Shown here one piece after another: positions 24,734-33,472 of a DNA stretch of 64,000 bases (positions within the stretch are counted from its first letter, which is position 1; the number at the start of each line of letters is the position of its first letter). The position numbers were made by a program, and so were the translations under genes. The DNA comes from Pseudoduganella rivuli (lineage in GTDB: Bacteria > Pseudomonadota > Gammaproteobacteria > Burkholderiales > Burkholderiaceae_D). Below the pieces are notes generated by a model, which was given only the letters and a program-made list of their open reading frames with translations, was not told the origin of the DNA and made no database searches. The stretch lies in NCBI RefSeq assembly GCF_009674485.1, contig NZ_WKJJ01000001.1, positions 1-64,000 on the forward strand, written 5' to 3'.

Positions 24734-25789
24734 ATGGCAAACCTGTTTGAACCCCTGAAAATCGGCGACCTGACCCTGAACAACCGCGTGATCATGGCGC
24801 CGCTGACCCGTTCGCGCGCCGTGGGCGGCGACCGCGTGCCCAATGCGCTGATGGCGGAATACTATGTGCAGCGCGCCTCGGCCGGCCTGATCCTGTCGGA
24901 AGCGACGGCCGTCACGCCACAAGGCGTCGGCTATGCCGATACGCCGGGCATCTGGTCCGACGAGCAAGTCGCAGGCTGGAAAGTCGTGACAGACGCCGTG
25001 CATGCGGCCGGCGGCAAGATTTTCCTGCAACTGTGGCACGTGGGCCGCATTTCCGACCCCAGTTTCCTGAATGGCGAAGCGCCTGTCGCACCGAGCGCGA
25101 TCGCCGCCGCCGGCCACGTCAGCCTGCTGCGTCCGCAGCGTCCGTATCCCGTGCCGCGCGCGCTGGCGCTGGACGAAATTCCCGGTATCATCGCCGCTTA
25201 CCGCAAGGGAGCGGAAAACGCCAAGCTGGCCGGATTCGACGGCGTGGAAATCCACGGCGCCAACGGCTACCTGCTGGACCAGTTCCTGCAAGACGGCACG
25301 AATAAACGCACGGATGCCTATGGCGGCCCGATTGAAAACCGCGCCCGTTTGCTGCTGGAAGTGACGGACGCCGCCATCGAAGTCTGGGGTGCGGGCCGCG
25401 TGGGCATGCACCTGGCGCCGCGCCGCGATTCGCACGACATGAGCGATTCCAACCCGGCGGCCACCTTCGGCTACGTGGCGCGCGAACTGGGCAAGCGCGG
25501 CATCGCGTTCATCTGCGCGCGCGAAGCGGTCGGCGACGACAGCCTGGGCCCGCTGATCAAGAAGGAATTCGGCGGCATTTATATTGCCAACGAAAAGATG
25601 GACAAGGATACCGCGGAGCGCATCATTGCCGCTGGTGAAGCGGATGCGGTGGCATGGGGCAAAGCCTTCATCGCCAACCCGGACTTGCCGCGCCGCTTGC
25701 GCGACAATGCGCCGCTGAATGCGGCGAAGCCGGAGACGTTCTATGGGGGGATGGCGGAGGGGTATATCGATTACCCTGCGTTGGGGTAA
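24734..25789 (+). CDS. Alkene reductase (old yellow enzyme family, NemA-like)
   Basis: The 351-residue FMN-containing TIM barrel starts NLFEPLKIGDLTLNNRVIMAPLTRSRA, and has the substrate-binding H-G-A-N-G-Y-L motif near 178-184 with the active Tyr. DAYGG-x-IENRARLLLEV and AFIANPDLPRR follow, all typical of OYE proteins. It reduces activated alkenes such as N-ethylmaleimide, nitro compounds and enones with NAD(P)H. AAGGAAAC precedes the ATG. Co-transcription with an ArsR-type regulator parallels other electrophile-response operons (compare nemRA of E. coli, where the regulator is TetR type). Confidence 0.95.
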   Translation: MANLFEPLKIGDLTLNNRVIMAPLTRSRAVGGDRVPNALMAEYYVQRASAGLILSEATAVTPQGVGYADTPGIWSDEQVAGWKVVTDAVHAAGGKIFLQLWHVGRISDPSFLNGEAPVAPSAIAAAGHVSLLRPQRPYPVPRALALDEIPGIIAAYRKGAENAKLAGFDGVEIHGANGYLLDQFLQDGTNKRTDAYGGPIENRARLLLEVTDAAIEVWGAGRVGMHLAPRRDSHDMSDSNPAATFGYVARELGKRGIAFICAREAVGDDSLGPLIKKEFGGIYIANEKMDKDTAERIIAAGEADAVAWGKAFIANPDLPRRLRDNAPLNAAKPETFYGGMAEGYIDYPALG

Positions 25790-25848
25790 ATCCGTAGGGC
25801 GGTTTCCGCGCAGCGGAAGCCGCCATGCTTGCGCCGCATTGACGCCGG
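25790..25848 (+). repeat. Dispersed palindromic repeat, copy C
   Basis: CCGTAGG is followed by an 11-base-pair hairpin (GGCGGTTTCCG, loop CGCAG, CGGAAGCCGCC, one T-G pair) and the same type of tail as copy B. It begins right at the stop of the alkene reductase gene; the remaining 46 bases to the next gene show nothing. Confidence 0.75.
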
Positions 25849-25894
25849 TTACGCAGTTGGCGCCGCGATTTCAAAACACGTCGCGGGGTTGCTT

Positions 25895-26845
25895 TTAGCG
25901 CGGCACGGTGTAGTTCACGGGTACGAACGTATAGCCCTTGCCCTGCGCCCGCAGGTGCCCCACACCCGGGAATTGCAGGTGCGCCGCGCCGATCAGGTAG
26001 CCCTGCTTGGCCGCTTCCGCAAATGCGGCCTTGCGCTGCGCCAGCGCCGCCTTGGCGTCCGTGTCGTACTGGATCGTCACGGACGGATCGTCGAACTGCA
26101 CGGCCTGCACGTGCATCAGGTCGCCGATCAGCACGAGTTTCTGGCCACGGCTTTCCACCACGTACGTCGTGTGGCCCGGCGTATGGCCATGGCTGCCGAC
26201 CGCCTTGACACCAGGCACGAGGTCGGTGTCGCCTTCAAACGGCACCAGTTTGCCCGCATCGCTGTACGGGCCGATGGACACCATCGCGCCCTGGAAGAAC
26301 CCCTTCATTTGCGGCGGCGCTTTTTCCATGTTGACCTTGCTGAGCCAGAAATCCGTGTCGTGCTTGTCGGCGCGCACCACGGCGTTCGGGAACACGGCTT
26401 TGCCATCTTTCACGAGTCCGCCGACGTGGTCGCCGTGCAAGTGCGTGATATAGACTTCGTCGACCTGTTCCGGCTGGTAGCCGGACGCTTTCAGGCTGGC
26501 CGCCAGGTTGCCCAGCGTCGGGCCGAACAGGTTAGCCGCGCCCGTGTCGATCAGCACCAGCTTGCTGCCGGTGTTGACCAGGAAACCGTTGACGGACGTT
26601 TCCAGCGGCGCTTTCAGGAAAGATTTTTCCAGCGCTTTCTGGGTTTTCGCGGCAGGCTGGTGCAAAATCTGATCAACCGGCAATTCCACCGTACCATCGT
26701 TGAGCACCGTTACTTCAAAGTCGCCCAGCATCATCCGGTAATAGCCCGGTCCCTGGGCTTTGACCATGGGCGCGGCGGCGGAAGCGGCGGTACAGGCAAC
26801 TGCGGCGGCAATCGCGACGCAGGTCTTGGTCAGGCATTTCAACAT
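25895..26845 (-). CDS. Periplasmic MBL-fold metallo-hydrolase
   Basis: The 316-residue protein has a cleavable signal peptide (about residues 1-24, ending ASA-AAP). The metallo-beta-lactamase fold carries HLHGDH at 135-140 and the downstream ligand SHGHTPGHT near 204-212. Family members of this type resemble quorum-quenching lactonases and hydrolases such as AidC or methyl parathion hydrolase, but the substrate cannot be assigned. GAGGGA precedes its ATG. A dyad CTAAG-ATAG-CTTAG lies at 26878-26891 in its upstream region, possibly an operator. It is divergent from the acyltransferase gene. Confidence 0.92.
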   Translation of the reverse strand: MLKCLTKTCVAIAAAVACTAASAAAPMVKAQGPGYYRMMLGDFEVTVLNDGTVELPVDQILHQPAAKTQKALEKSFLKAPLETSVNGFLVNTGSKLVLIDTGAANLFGPTLGNLAASLKASGYQPEQVDEVYITHLHGDHVGGLVKDGKAVFPNAVVRADKHDTDFWLSKVNMEKAPPQMKGFFQGAMVSIGPYSDAGKLVPFEGDTDLVPGVKAVGSHGHTPGHTTYVVESRGQKLVLIGDLMHVQAVQFDDPSVTIQYDTDAKAALAQRKAAFAEAAKQGYLIGAAHLQFPGVGHLRAQGKGYTFVPVNYTVPR

Positions 26846-26992
26846 CGTGTGTCCCTCAAATAATGTTATCTGAATCGCTAAGATAGCTTAGAAACAAGAA
26901 ACATGCAGAAACACCACACCCGCGACACAGTTCTTGCCGTAGCTTGTCGGCAACGATAGAATCCCGGGCGCATTTTTTTGTTGGAGTACACC

Positions 26993-27601
26993 ATGCAAGA
27001 CGAAGTAAAACCAGCCGAGCTGCCCGGGGCCGGACAACGCCTGGCGCTGCGCGTGCTGAACTTGTTCGGCTGGCGCATGCTGTACCGTCCCCTGCCCGGC
27101 CCGCGCGGCATCTGCGTGATTTATCCGCACACGTCGAACTGGGATTTCATCATCGGCATTCTTGGCAAATGGGCATTGAATTTGCCGTTCCGCTGGCTGG
27201 CCAAGGATTCCCTGTTCAAGATTCCCGTGCTGGGCCGCTGGTTCGTCGCCATGGGTGGCGACCCGGTCGACCGCAGCGCCAAGACCGGCATGATCCAACG
27301 CCAGGCCGACCGCATGAACGCGGCGGACTGGTACTGGGTCGGCATCACGCCGGAAGGCACGCGCGGCTACCGCCCCCATTGGAAAAGCGGTTTTTATCAC
27401 CTGGCGCTGGCGGCCAAAGTACCGCTGTGCCTGGTGTACCTCGATTACCCGAACAAGATCCTCGCCGTGCGCGACCACGTGTTCCTGACGGGCGACCAGG
27501 AAACCGACCTGGCCGCGATCCGCGCCGGCTTTGCCGGGCACGAGGGCTTGCATCCGGAAGATGCGGCGCCGATCGTGTTTGCCGACAAGAAGCCGAACTA
27601 A
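26993..27601 (+). CDS. 1-acyl-glycerol-3-phosphate acyltransferase-like protein
   Basis: The 202-residue protein belongs to the PlsC-like lysophospholipid acyltransferase superfamily. It has the catalytic H-x4-D box in the form HTSNWD (about residues 46-51) and the phosphate-binding PEGTR motif about 70 residues later. It would transfer acyl chains at the inner membrane. Its short length and HTSNWDF box mark the subfamily often annotated only as lysophospholipid acyltransferase family. The ATG at 26993 follows TTGGAG; a TTG 15 bases upstream is in frame but overlaps that site. Confidence 0.9.
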   Translation: MQDEVKPAELPGAGQRLALRVLNLFGWRMLYRPLPGPRGICVIYPHTSNWDFIIGILGKWALNLPFRWLAKDSLFKIPVLGRWFVAMGGDPVDRSAKTGMIQRQADRMNAADWYWVGITPEGTRGYRPHWKSGFYHLALAAKVPLCLVYLDYPNKILAVRDHVFLTGDQETDLAAIRAGFAGHEGLHPEDAAPIVFADKKPN

Positions 27602-27607
27602 GCCAAC

Positions 27608-28177
27608 TTAAGCCAGCATCAGCACGCCCGCGACCGCGATGCCGGCGCCGGCCATCCGCAGCATGCGCGCCGAGACCCACGCGCCCAGCCGCCGTCCAGC
27701 CACCAGCAACAACGCGCTGCCCGCCAGATAACCGGCCGCGCTGGCCAGCGGCAATTCCAGGCCGTGGGCATTACCGTGCAGGGCGGCAAACACGGCAAAC
27801 GCCGCGAACGGCAACAATGGCGCCGCCGTCCCCGGCGCTGGCACCCACACCGTGGCGGCCGCCAGCAACAGACCGCAAGCCACCACCGTGGCGGCGATTC
27901 CCGTTTCCAGACCCGGCATGGCAAAACCCGCCATCCCCGCCGCCGCGCCCAGCAGCATTGCCGCCAGGAACACCGGCAACAAACGATGCCCCTGTGGCTG
28001 GCGCGCGCTCCACAGGCCGGCCGCCGCCATGGCCAGCAGGTGATCCCACCCGGTCATCGGATGCAGCAAACCCGCCGCCAGTGCGCCATCGTGCCAGCCC
28101 GGATGCGCCAGCGCGGGCGCGGCGCACGAAGCCAGCAGCATTGCCAGTACGGCGTGGTGTCGGTAACGGTTCGTCAT
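27608..28177 (-). CDS. ureJ: HupE/UreJ family nickel permease-like protein
   Basis: The 189-residue protein has a signal-peptide-like first helix (residues 1-24) followed by the family motif [26 protein letters not shown] split over residues 25-50, whose His and Asp residues bind nickel. Five further hydrophobic helices carry a second His patch ([11 protein letters not shown]). HupE/UreJ proteins facilitate nickel entry for urease or hydrogenase. Its ATG overlaps the ureG stop by 4 bases (ATGA), so it is the last gene of the urease operon. No hydrogenase genes are here, so it should serve urease. Confidence 0.93.
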   Translation of the reverse strand: MTNRYRHHAVLAMLLASCAAPALAHPGWHDGALAAGLLHPMTGWDHLLAMAAAGLWSARQPQGHRLLPVFLAAMLLGAAAGMAGFAMPGLETGIAATVVACGLLLAAATVWVPAPGTAAPLLPFAAFAVFAALHGNAHGLELPLASAAGYLAGSALLLVAGRRLGAWVSARMLRMAGAGIAVAGVLMLA

Positions 28178-28800
28178 GGCAATTCCTCCAGGTCCAGTAA
28201 GCCTTGCTTGCGGATAAAGTCAATCACAGCCGGCACGCCTTCGCCGCTGCGTAAATTCGTGAACAGGAATGGACGCTCTCCCCGCATGCGCTTGGCATCC
28301 TGCGCCATGATGTCGAGGTTGGCGCCGACGTACGGCGCCAGGTCCGTCTTGTTAATGATGAGCAGGTCCGAGCGCGTGATGCCGGGGCCGCCCTTGCGGG
28401 GAATCTTTTCGCCGCCCGCCACGTCGATCACGTAAATCGTCAAGTCCGACAATTCGGGACTGAAGGTGGCCGCCAGGTTGTCGCCGCCGGATTCCACCAG
28501 GATCAAGTCCAGGTCCGGAAAATCCGCCTGCATGCGGGCAATGGCTTCCAGGTTGATCGATGCATCTTCGCGGATGGCGGTATGGGGACAGCCGCCCGTT
28601 TCGACACCCATCAGGCGGTCGGCCGGCAGCGCGTTGGCGCGCAGCAGGATTTCCATGTCTTCCCGCGTATAGATATCGTTGGTAATGACGGCCATGTCGT
28701 AATGGTCGCGCATGCCCTTGCACAGCATTTCGCACAGCGCGGTCTTGCCGGAGCCGACCGGGCCGCCGATGCCGACCCGCAGGGGATTCGAAGTAGTCAT
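28174..28800 (-). CDS. ureG: Urease accessory GTPase UreG
   Basis: UreG is the SIMIBI-class GTPase that powers nickel delivery to urease together with UreF and UreD. The 208-residue protein has the P-loop GGPVGSGKT at 12-20, the metal-binding Cys-Pro-His in [13 protein letters not shown], and the guanine-specificity NKTDL. The ATG at 28800 follows AAGGAAAC. The in-frame sequence upstream lies inside ureF and is not part of the protein. There are 13 bases between the ureF stop and this start. Confidence 0.98.
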   Translation of the reverse strand: MTTSNPLRVGIGGPVGSGKTALCEMLCKGMRDHYDMAVITNDIYTREDMEILLRANALPADRLMGVETGGCPHTAIREDASINLEAIARMQADFPDLDLILVESGGDNLAATFSPELSDLTIYVIDVAGGEKIPRKGGPGITRSDLLIINKTDLAPYVGANLDIMAQDAKRMRGERPFLFTNLRSGEGVPAVIDFIRKQGLLDLEELP

Positions 28801-28813
28801 AGTGTTTCCTTGT

Positions 28814-29494
28814 TTATGATCGGTACAGCCGGCTGTACTGGGTTTCATGACGCATCGACAGCAGCGACAGCGCGGGCGCCCAGTTGCCCATGTCGTCGTC
28901 GGCCACCTGTTGCGCATGGCGGGCGGCGGCGGCGATTTCGTCGCGCAGCGACAGCAGCATGCGCTGCCCCGCCACCTGCCCCAGCGGCACGGATTTCACG
29001 CACACCAGCACCTGGTTTTCCGCCCACGCAAACAGCATGGCCAGCAGCGCTTCCTGGGGTGGAATATCCAGCGCCGCCACGGCGCACGCATAGGCGACCG
29101 GCAACGTGGTTTCCGTCTCGGGCGGCAGCATGCCCGCCATGTCCGGATCGGCGATGCCCAGTTCCGCCACCAGCCGCGACAGCGAATAGCCCATCTGCAA
29201 ACTCTCGGCGCGGAATTCCGCCGTGTCGCGCGACGCCAGGTAGCGTTCGCTCCACGCCGCCACCGCATCCGCATCGCGGCGCGAAAACGCGTGCATCAAA
29301 CGCCAGCAGACGGGGGCATCCCATTGCGCCACCACGTCGTGCAACTGGCGCGTGATCCACGCACCGGCGCTGGCCGCATCGGTCACCAGTCCCGCCTCCA
29401 GCGCGCCTTCCAGGCCTTGCGAATAACTGTAGGCGCCGATCGGCAGCGCGGGGCTGGCGAATTGCAGCAGGTTTAACAGGGCGGCCGCTTGCAT
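28814..29494 (-). CDS. ureF: Urease accessory protein UreF
   Basis: The 226-residue, all-helical protein has the family start [24 protein letters not shown] and, in the C-terminal half, [13 protein letters not shown]. UreF acts as the GTPase-coupled checkpoint in the UreD-UreF-UreG complex that loads nickel into apo-urease. The C-terminal tail [10 protein letters not shown] matches the conserved end that binds UreD. Its ATG overlaps the ureE stop by one base (TGATG). Confidence 0.97.
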   Translation of the reverse strand: MQAAALLNLLQFASPALPIGAYSYSQGLEGALEAGLVTDAASAGAWITRQLHDVVAQWDAPVCWRLMHAFSRRDADAVAAWSERYLASRDTAEFRAESLQMGYSLSRLVAELGIADPDMAGMLPPETETTLPVAYACAVAALDIPPQEALLAMLFAWAENQVLVCVKSVPLGQVAGQRMLLSLRDEIAAAARHAQQVADDDMGNWAPALSLLSMRHETQYSRLYRS

Positions 29495-30003
29495 CAGCGC
29501 GGGTCCGACGGCCGGTGGATTTTCTGCCGCGCGGGGATCGGCGCCAGCGGATGCCCGTGGTCATGGCCATGATGGTGGCCGCCGCCATACGCGCCCGCCT
29601 CCGGTTCGAACGGGGCCTGCTCGTCTTCCACCGACGCGCCCAGTCCCAGCAGCATGTCCTTCAGCACGGTATCGGCGCGGATGCGTAAATATCCGTCGCC
29701 CAATTGCGCCTGTGTGTGGCGGTTGCCGAGATGGAAAGCGCAGCGCAGCAAGGCGTGCGCATCGGCGCACGTGACCTTGTACACCGGTTCGCTGGCCGCC
29801 ACCACCTGCACCACGGTGGCGGGATCTTCGCCCGCCAGCAAGTCGCCGTCGCGCAAGACGGTGCCGCGCGCGGTATACACGGCCGCTTCCTGCCCGTTCG
29901 ACAGCACGGCGCGCAAGCGGGACTTTTCCCGCAATTCATAAGGCAACACCAGTTGCGCGTACACGTGCGCAGCATCACGCACCTTGGTATGCAACGTCAG
30001 CAT
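29494..30003 (-). CDS. ureE: Urease nickel metallochaperone UreE
   Basis: The 169-residue protein has the UreE N-terminal peptide-binding domain and the C-terminal metal-binding domain, with FHLGNRHTQAQ carrying the dimer-interface His. It ends in a histidine-rich tail (GGGHHHGHDHGH), which stores nickel. UreE hands nickel to UreG. It follows ureC after 18 bases and overlaps ureF. Confidence 0.97.
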   Translation of the reverse strand: MLTLHTKVRDAAHVYAQLVLPYELREKSRLRAVLSNGQEAAVYTARGTVLRDGDLLAGEDPATVVQVVAASEPVYKVTCADAHALLRCAFHLGNRHTQAQLGDGYLRIRADTVLKDMLLGLGASVEDEQAPFEPEAGAYGGGHHHGHDHGHPLAPIPARQKIHRPSDPR

Positions 30004-30021
30004 CGAAGTCTCCCAATATTC

Positions 30022-31722
30022 TTAGAACAGAAAATAACGCTGCGCCATCGGCAGCACGGCCACCGGATCGCACGTCAGCAAACGGCCGTCGGCCCGTACT
30101 TCATAGGTTTCCGGATCGACTTCCATCACCGGCGTCAATCCGTTGTGCACCATGTCGCGCTTGCGCAGGGTGCGCATGTTTTTCACCGCCATCACGGGCT
30201 TGTTCAGTTTGAGCCGCTCGCCGATACCGGCATCGAACGCCGCCTGCGACACGAAGGTGACGGATTTTTTCAGGCCGCCGCCAAACGCGCCGAACATGGG
30301 GCGGTAATGCACCGGCTGCGGCGTGGGAATCGACGCATTCGGATCGCCCATTTGCGCGGCCGCGATCATGCCGCCTTTCAGGATCATCGACGGCTTCACG
30401 CCAAAGAACGCGGGCTTCCACAGCACGATATCGGCCAGCTTGCCCGGTTCCAGCGAACCGACGACATGCGAGACGCCGTGCGTGATGGCGGGGTTGATGG
30501 TGTACTTGGCGATATAGCGTTTCACACGGAAGTTGTCGTTGCGGCTGGAATCCTCCGCCAACGGGCCCCGCTGCACTTTCATCTTGTGCGCCGTCTGCCA
30601 CGTGCGCAGCACCACTTCGCCGACCCGGCCCATGGCCTGGGAATCGGACGACATCATGGAAATCGCGCCGATGTCGTGCAGGATGTCTTCGGCCGCGATG
30701 GTTTCGCGGCGGATGCGCGATTCCGCGAACGCCACGTCTTCCGCGATGGCGGCATCGAGGTGGTGGCACACCATCAGCATGTCAAGGTGTTCGTCCAGCG
30801 TGTTGACGGTGTACGGGCGGGTGGGGTTGGTCGACGATGGCAGCACGTTGCCCTGCCCCACGGCCGCGATGATGTCCGGCGCATGGCCGCCCCCCGCCCC
30901 TTCCGTGTGGAAGGTGTGGATGGTGCGGTCCTTGAATGCGGCCAGCGTATGTTCGAGGAAGCCGCCCTCGTTCAGCGTATCGCTGTGGATCGCCACCTGC
31001 ACGTCGTGGCGGTCCGCCACGGACAGGCAATTGTCGATGGCGGCCGGCGTCGAGCCCCAGTCTTCGTGCAGCTTCAGGCCGATCACGCCGGCCGCGATCT
31101 GTTCTTCCAGCGGCAGCGGCAAACTCACGTTACCTTTACCCAGGAAGCCCAGGTTCATGGGGAAAGCGTCGGCCGCCGACAGCATGGCGTGGATGTGCCA
31201 CGGCCCCGGCGTGCACGTGGTGGCGGCCGTACCCACGGCCGGTCCCGTGCCGCCGCCGATCATCGTGGTGACGCCGCTCATCAAGGCTTCATCGATCTGT
31301 TGCGGGCAAATGAAGTGGATGTGCGAATCGATACCGCCGGCCGTCACGATCATGCCTTCACCGGCAATGATTTCCGTGGCGGCGCCGATCACGATGGTAA
31401 CGCCGGGCTGGATATCGGGGTTGCCGGCTTTGCCGATGGCGGCAATCAAGCCATCTTTCAAACCGATGTCGGCCTTGACGATGCCCCAGTGGTCGATGAT
31501 GACGGCATTGGTGATGACGGTATCCATCACTTGCGCATGCGGGCGCTGCGACTGGCCCATGCCGTCGCGGATTACCTTGCCGCCGCCAAACTTCACTTCT
31601 TCGCCATAGATCGCGTAGTCCTGTTCGATTTCAATGAACAGTTCCGTATCGGCCAGGCGGATGCGGTCGCCCACTGTCGGGCCATACATTTCAGCATAGG
31701 CTGCGCGGGAAATTGTCGCCAT
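30022..31722 (-). CDS. ureC: Urease alpha subunit
   Basis: The catalytic subunit hydrolyses urea to ammonia and carbamate at a di-nickel site. The 566-residue protein aligns residue for residue with the Klebsiella numbering. Nickel ligands are His134, His136, His246, His272 and Asp360, the carbamylated bridging Lys is 217, and the flap carries Cys319 with catalytic His320. Every key residue is intact. The ATG at 31722 ([19 protein letters not shown]) is 2 bases after the ureB stop region; upstream in-frame sequence belongs to ureB. Confidence 0.99.
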   Translation of the reverse strand: MATISRAAYAEMYGPTVGDRIRLADTELFIEIEQDYAIYGEEVKFGGGKVIRDGMGQSQRPHAQVMDTVITNAVIIDHWGIVKADIGLKDGLIAAIGKAGNPDIQPGVTIVIGAATEIIAGEGMIVTAGGIDSHIHFICPQQIDEALMSGVTTMIGGGTGPAVGTAATTCTPGPWHIHAMLSAADAFPMNLGFLGKGNVSLPLPLEEQIAAGVIGLKLHEDWGSTPAAIDNCLSVADRHDVQVAIHSDTLNEGGFLEHTLAAFKDRTIHTFHTEGAGGGHAPDIIAAVGQGNVLPSSTNPTRPYTVNTLDEHLDMLMVCHHLDAAIAEDVAFAESRIRRETIAAEDILHDIGAISMMSSDSQAMGRVGEVVLRTWQTAHKMKVQRGPLAEDSSRNDNFRVKRYIAKYTINPAITHGVSHVVGSLEPGKLADIVLWKPAFFGVKPSMILKGGMIAAAQMGDPNASIPTPQPVHYRPMFGAFGGGLKKSVTFVSQAAFDAGIGERLKLNKPVMAVKNMRTLRKRDMVHNGLTPVMEVDPETYEVRADGRLLTCDPVAVLPMAQRYFLF

Positions 31723-31724
31723 GG

Positions 31725-32051
31725 TTATCCTTTGGGCGGGGTATCGGAGAGTTTTCCGTTGACGGCCCCATTGAAGCCATACACTTCGCGCCCGCCGCCC
31801 AGTTTCACCAGTTCCACCGTGCGCTGCTGGCCCGGTTCGAAGCGCACGGCGGTGCCGGCCGCGATATTGAGCCGCATGCCATAGGCTTTCCACCGCTCGA
31901 ACGACAGCGCGGGATTGACTTCAAAAAAATGAAAATGGGACCCGACCTGCACGGGGCGGTCGCCACGGTTGGCGACGGTGACGACGGCGGTTTCGCGGCC
32001 TTTGTTGAGGCCGATTTCGCCTTCTTCCAGTATGGTTTCACCAGGGATCAT
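31725..32051 (-). CDS. ureB: Urease beta subunit
   Basis: The 108-residue structural subunit starts MIPGETI and has the conserved [29 protein letters not shown] stretch split over residues 18-46, and [12 protein letters not shown]. It packs with UreA and UreC into the (alpha-beta-gamma)3 enzyme. GAAGGAGGACACC provides a near-perfect ribosome-binding site for the ATG at 32051. Confidence 0.98.
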   Translation of the reverse strand: MIPGETILEEGEIGLNKGRETAVVTVANRGDRPVQVGSHFHFFEVNPALSFERWKAYGMRLNIAAGTAVRFEPGQQRTVELVKLGGGREVYGFNGAVNGKLSDTPPKG

Positions 32052-32062
32052 GGTGTCCTCCT

Positions 32063-32365
32063 TCAAGGTATCGGGTGGTGCACGGTCACCAGCTTGCTGC
32101 CATCGGGGAACGTGGCTTCAACCTGGATATCCGGAATCATTTCGGGCACGCCGTCCATCACGTCGGCGCGGCCCAGGATGCGCGTGCCTTCGTCCATCAG
32201 CTCGGCCACGCTCTTGCCGTCGCGCGCCCCTTCCATGATGGCGGCCGTGATCAGCGCCACCGCTTCCGGGTGGTTGAGCTTCAGGCCCCGGGCGCGGCGC
32301 CGTTCCGCCAGCAGCGCGGCGGTAAATATCAGTAACTTGTCTTTTTCGCGTGGGGTCAGGTCCAT
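32063..32365 (-). CDS. ureA: Urease gamma subunit
   Basis: The 100-residue protein starts [23 protein letters not shown] and contains NHPEAVALI and [13 protein letters not shown], matching urease gamma at full length. The ATG at 32365 is fixed by family length and by the repeated ribosome-binding site just ahead of it. The 41 bases between the ureD stop and this start hold that repeat. Confidence 0.98.
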   Translation of the reverse strand: MDLTPREKDKLLIFTAALLAERRRARGLKLNHPEAVALITAAIMEGARDGKSVAELMDEGTRILGRADVMDGVPEMIPDIQVEATFPDGSKLVTVHHPIP

Positions 32366-32368
32366 CGG

Positions 32369-32398
32369 GTCTCCTTGTGTCTCCTTGTGTCTGCTTGT
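32369..32398 (-). repeat. Triple 10-base repeat carrying two Shine-Dalgarno copies
   Basis: Immediately ahead of ureA the minus strand reads ACAAGCAGAC then ACAAGGAGAC twice. The last two units each contain AAGGAG. Only the unit nearest the ATG is at ideal spacing. The array may tune or buffer UreA translation, or be a slippage-prone site. Confidence 0.75.
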
Positions 32399-32406
32399 AA
32401 GTGCCG

Positions 32407-33285
32407 TCACGTGCGCCAGCTGCGTGGCGTCAGCGCCGGGCGTCCCAGCAGTTCGGGCCGCACGATACGCATGGCGGCCAGCATCAGTTCGCGCGCCGCT
32501 TCGCTGTCGTGGCCCAGGTGGCGCACCACCAGCACGTGCTTGCCGGCCATCGTCGCGCCCCAGCGGTTATCGCCGGGGCCTTCGCTGCCCAGTGCGCGCA
32601 GCGCCTGCAACAGGCCGTTGGCTGGCAGTTGGCCCACTGCCAGCAAAGTGGCGCAGACGGTCTGTCCCGCCAGTCCCAGCGGACTGGCGATCGATTGCGG
32701 CGTCAGCACGCCCTGCTCCCACCACAGCAATTTGCCGGCGCGGCGGATGCGCGTGCGCTGGCGGATGCGGCCACGGTTGAATGACTCGCCCGACGCGCGC
32801 CGCCCCATGCACAGGATTTCGCAGCCCAGGTAAGATGCGCCCTCGGCCAGTTCCACACTGTGCTCCAGTTCGACATCGGCGTCGTCATAAAAAATGCTTT
32901 CCTGCGGCAGCCATTCGATCGTGGCGTCCGGGCCTGCCGACAATTGCACGTGCTGGCCCGACGTCTTGCCATTGGCGCGGTACCACTTGCCGGCGCCCGG
33001 CGTGGTCAGCACCGCGTGCGCGCCAGCGCCGGCCTGCACATCAAGCGCCAGCCGGTCGCCGCCGACCACGCCGCCCGGCGGGTGGATCACGATCGTGTGG
33101 CAGATTTCCGGCCCTTCCGGATACAGCGGCTTTTGCACGCGCAGCGGACCGTGGTGGCGGCGGCCCGTCAGGCGCGTGGCGGCGCCGTCGCGGCCAAAGG
33201 CCAGCGACAATTGCGCCAGCCAGCCGTTACCGCTACCAGCGGAATGGCTTGCTGCATGTGGCATCTGATCGCGATTGTCCGGCAT
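32407..33285 (-). CDS. ureD: Urease accessory protein UreD
   Basis: The 292-residue protein has the UreD/UreH family segments [39 protein letters not shown] and [12 protein letters not shown]. UreD binds apo-urease and forms the tunnel through which nickel passes from UreG. It is the first gene of the operon. The ATG at 33285 follows AGGAAAC; an in-frame codon 27 triplets further upstream lies ahead of the predicted sigma-54 transcript start and is rejected. Confidence 0.96.
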   Translation of the reverse strand: MPDNRDQMPHAASHSAGSGNGWLAQLSLAFGRDGAATRLTGRRHHGPLRVQKPLYPEGPEICHTIVIHPPGGVVGGDRLALDVQAGAGAHAVLTTPGAGKWYRANGKTSGQHVQLSAGPDATIEWLPQESIFYDDADVELEHSVELAEGASYLGCEILCMGRRASGESFNRGRIRQRTRIRRAGKLLWWEQGVLTPQSIASPLGLAGQTVCATLLAVGQLPANGLLQALRALGSEGPGDNRWGATMAGKHVLVVRHLGHDSEAARELMLAAMRIVRPELLGRPALTPRSWRT

Positions 33286-33315
33286 ATGTTTCCTGGTCTC
33301 CTGTGCATGATTACC

Positions 33316-33330
33316 GCAAAAACTATGCCA
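33316..33330 (-). promoter_or_regulatory. Sigma-54 promoter of the urease operon
   Basis: On the minus strand TGGCAT-N5-TTGC is preceded by C, matching the -24/-12 consensus YTGGCAY-N5-TTGC with exact spacing. The expected transcript start near 33304 leaves a leader of about 19 bases before ureD. No comparable sigma-70 promoter is evident. Confidence 0.78.
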
Positions 33331-33357
33331 GCTGATAACTGCAATTCTCTCGGCGCG

Positions 33358-33395
33358 ATGCACCAAAATGGCTCAGTCTACGAGTGCATGCACCA
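33358..33395 (-). promoter_or_regulatory. Two NtrC-like half-sites
   Basis: TGGTGCAT occurs twice on the minus strand (33365-33358 and 33395-33388), 30 bases apart. The upstream one is part of a perfect GTGCATGCAC dyad. The sequence matches one arm of the NtrC site GCACC-N5-GGTGC. They lie about 55-90 bases upstream of the predicted sigma-54 start, in enhancer position. Confidence 0.5.
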
Positions 33396-33472
33396 CGGCG
33401 GCGCACGCCAATTTTGATGCCGCATGGAAACGGGACGCGGGCCGTACTCACCGGCGCGTATAGTGGGACAGC

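Noticed and set aside
28801..28917. N-terminal extension of UreG into ureF
   Set aside because: It is Cys/Arg-rich out-of-frame ureF sequence; UreG family length and the AAGGAAAC site fix the start at 28800.
29704..31884. Long plus-strand open frame antisense to ureC and ureE
   Set aside because: It is a shadow of the urease genes. The same effect is seen at 39361-41187 and 12778-14379.
21677..33285. A guanidine-to-urea-to-ammonia pathway linking the exporter and urease
   Set aside because: No guanidine hydrolase, carboxyguanidine deiminase or urea carboxylase gene lies between them; being about 6 kb apart is not evidence.
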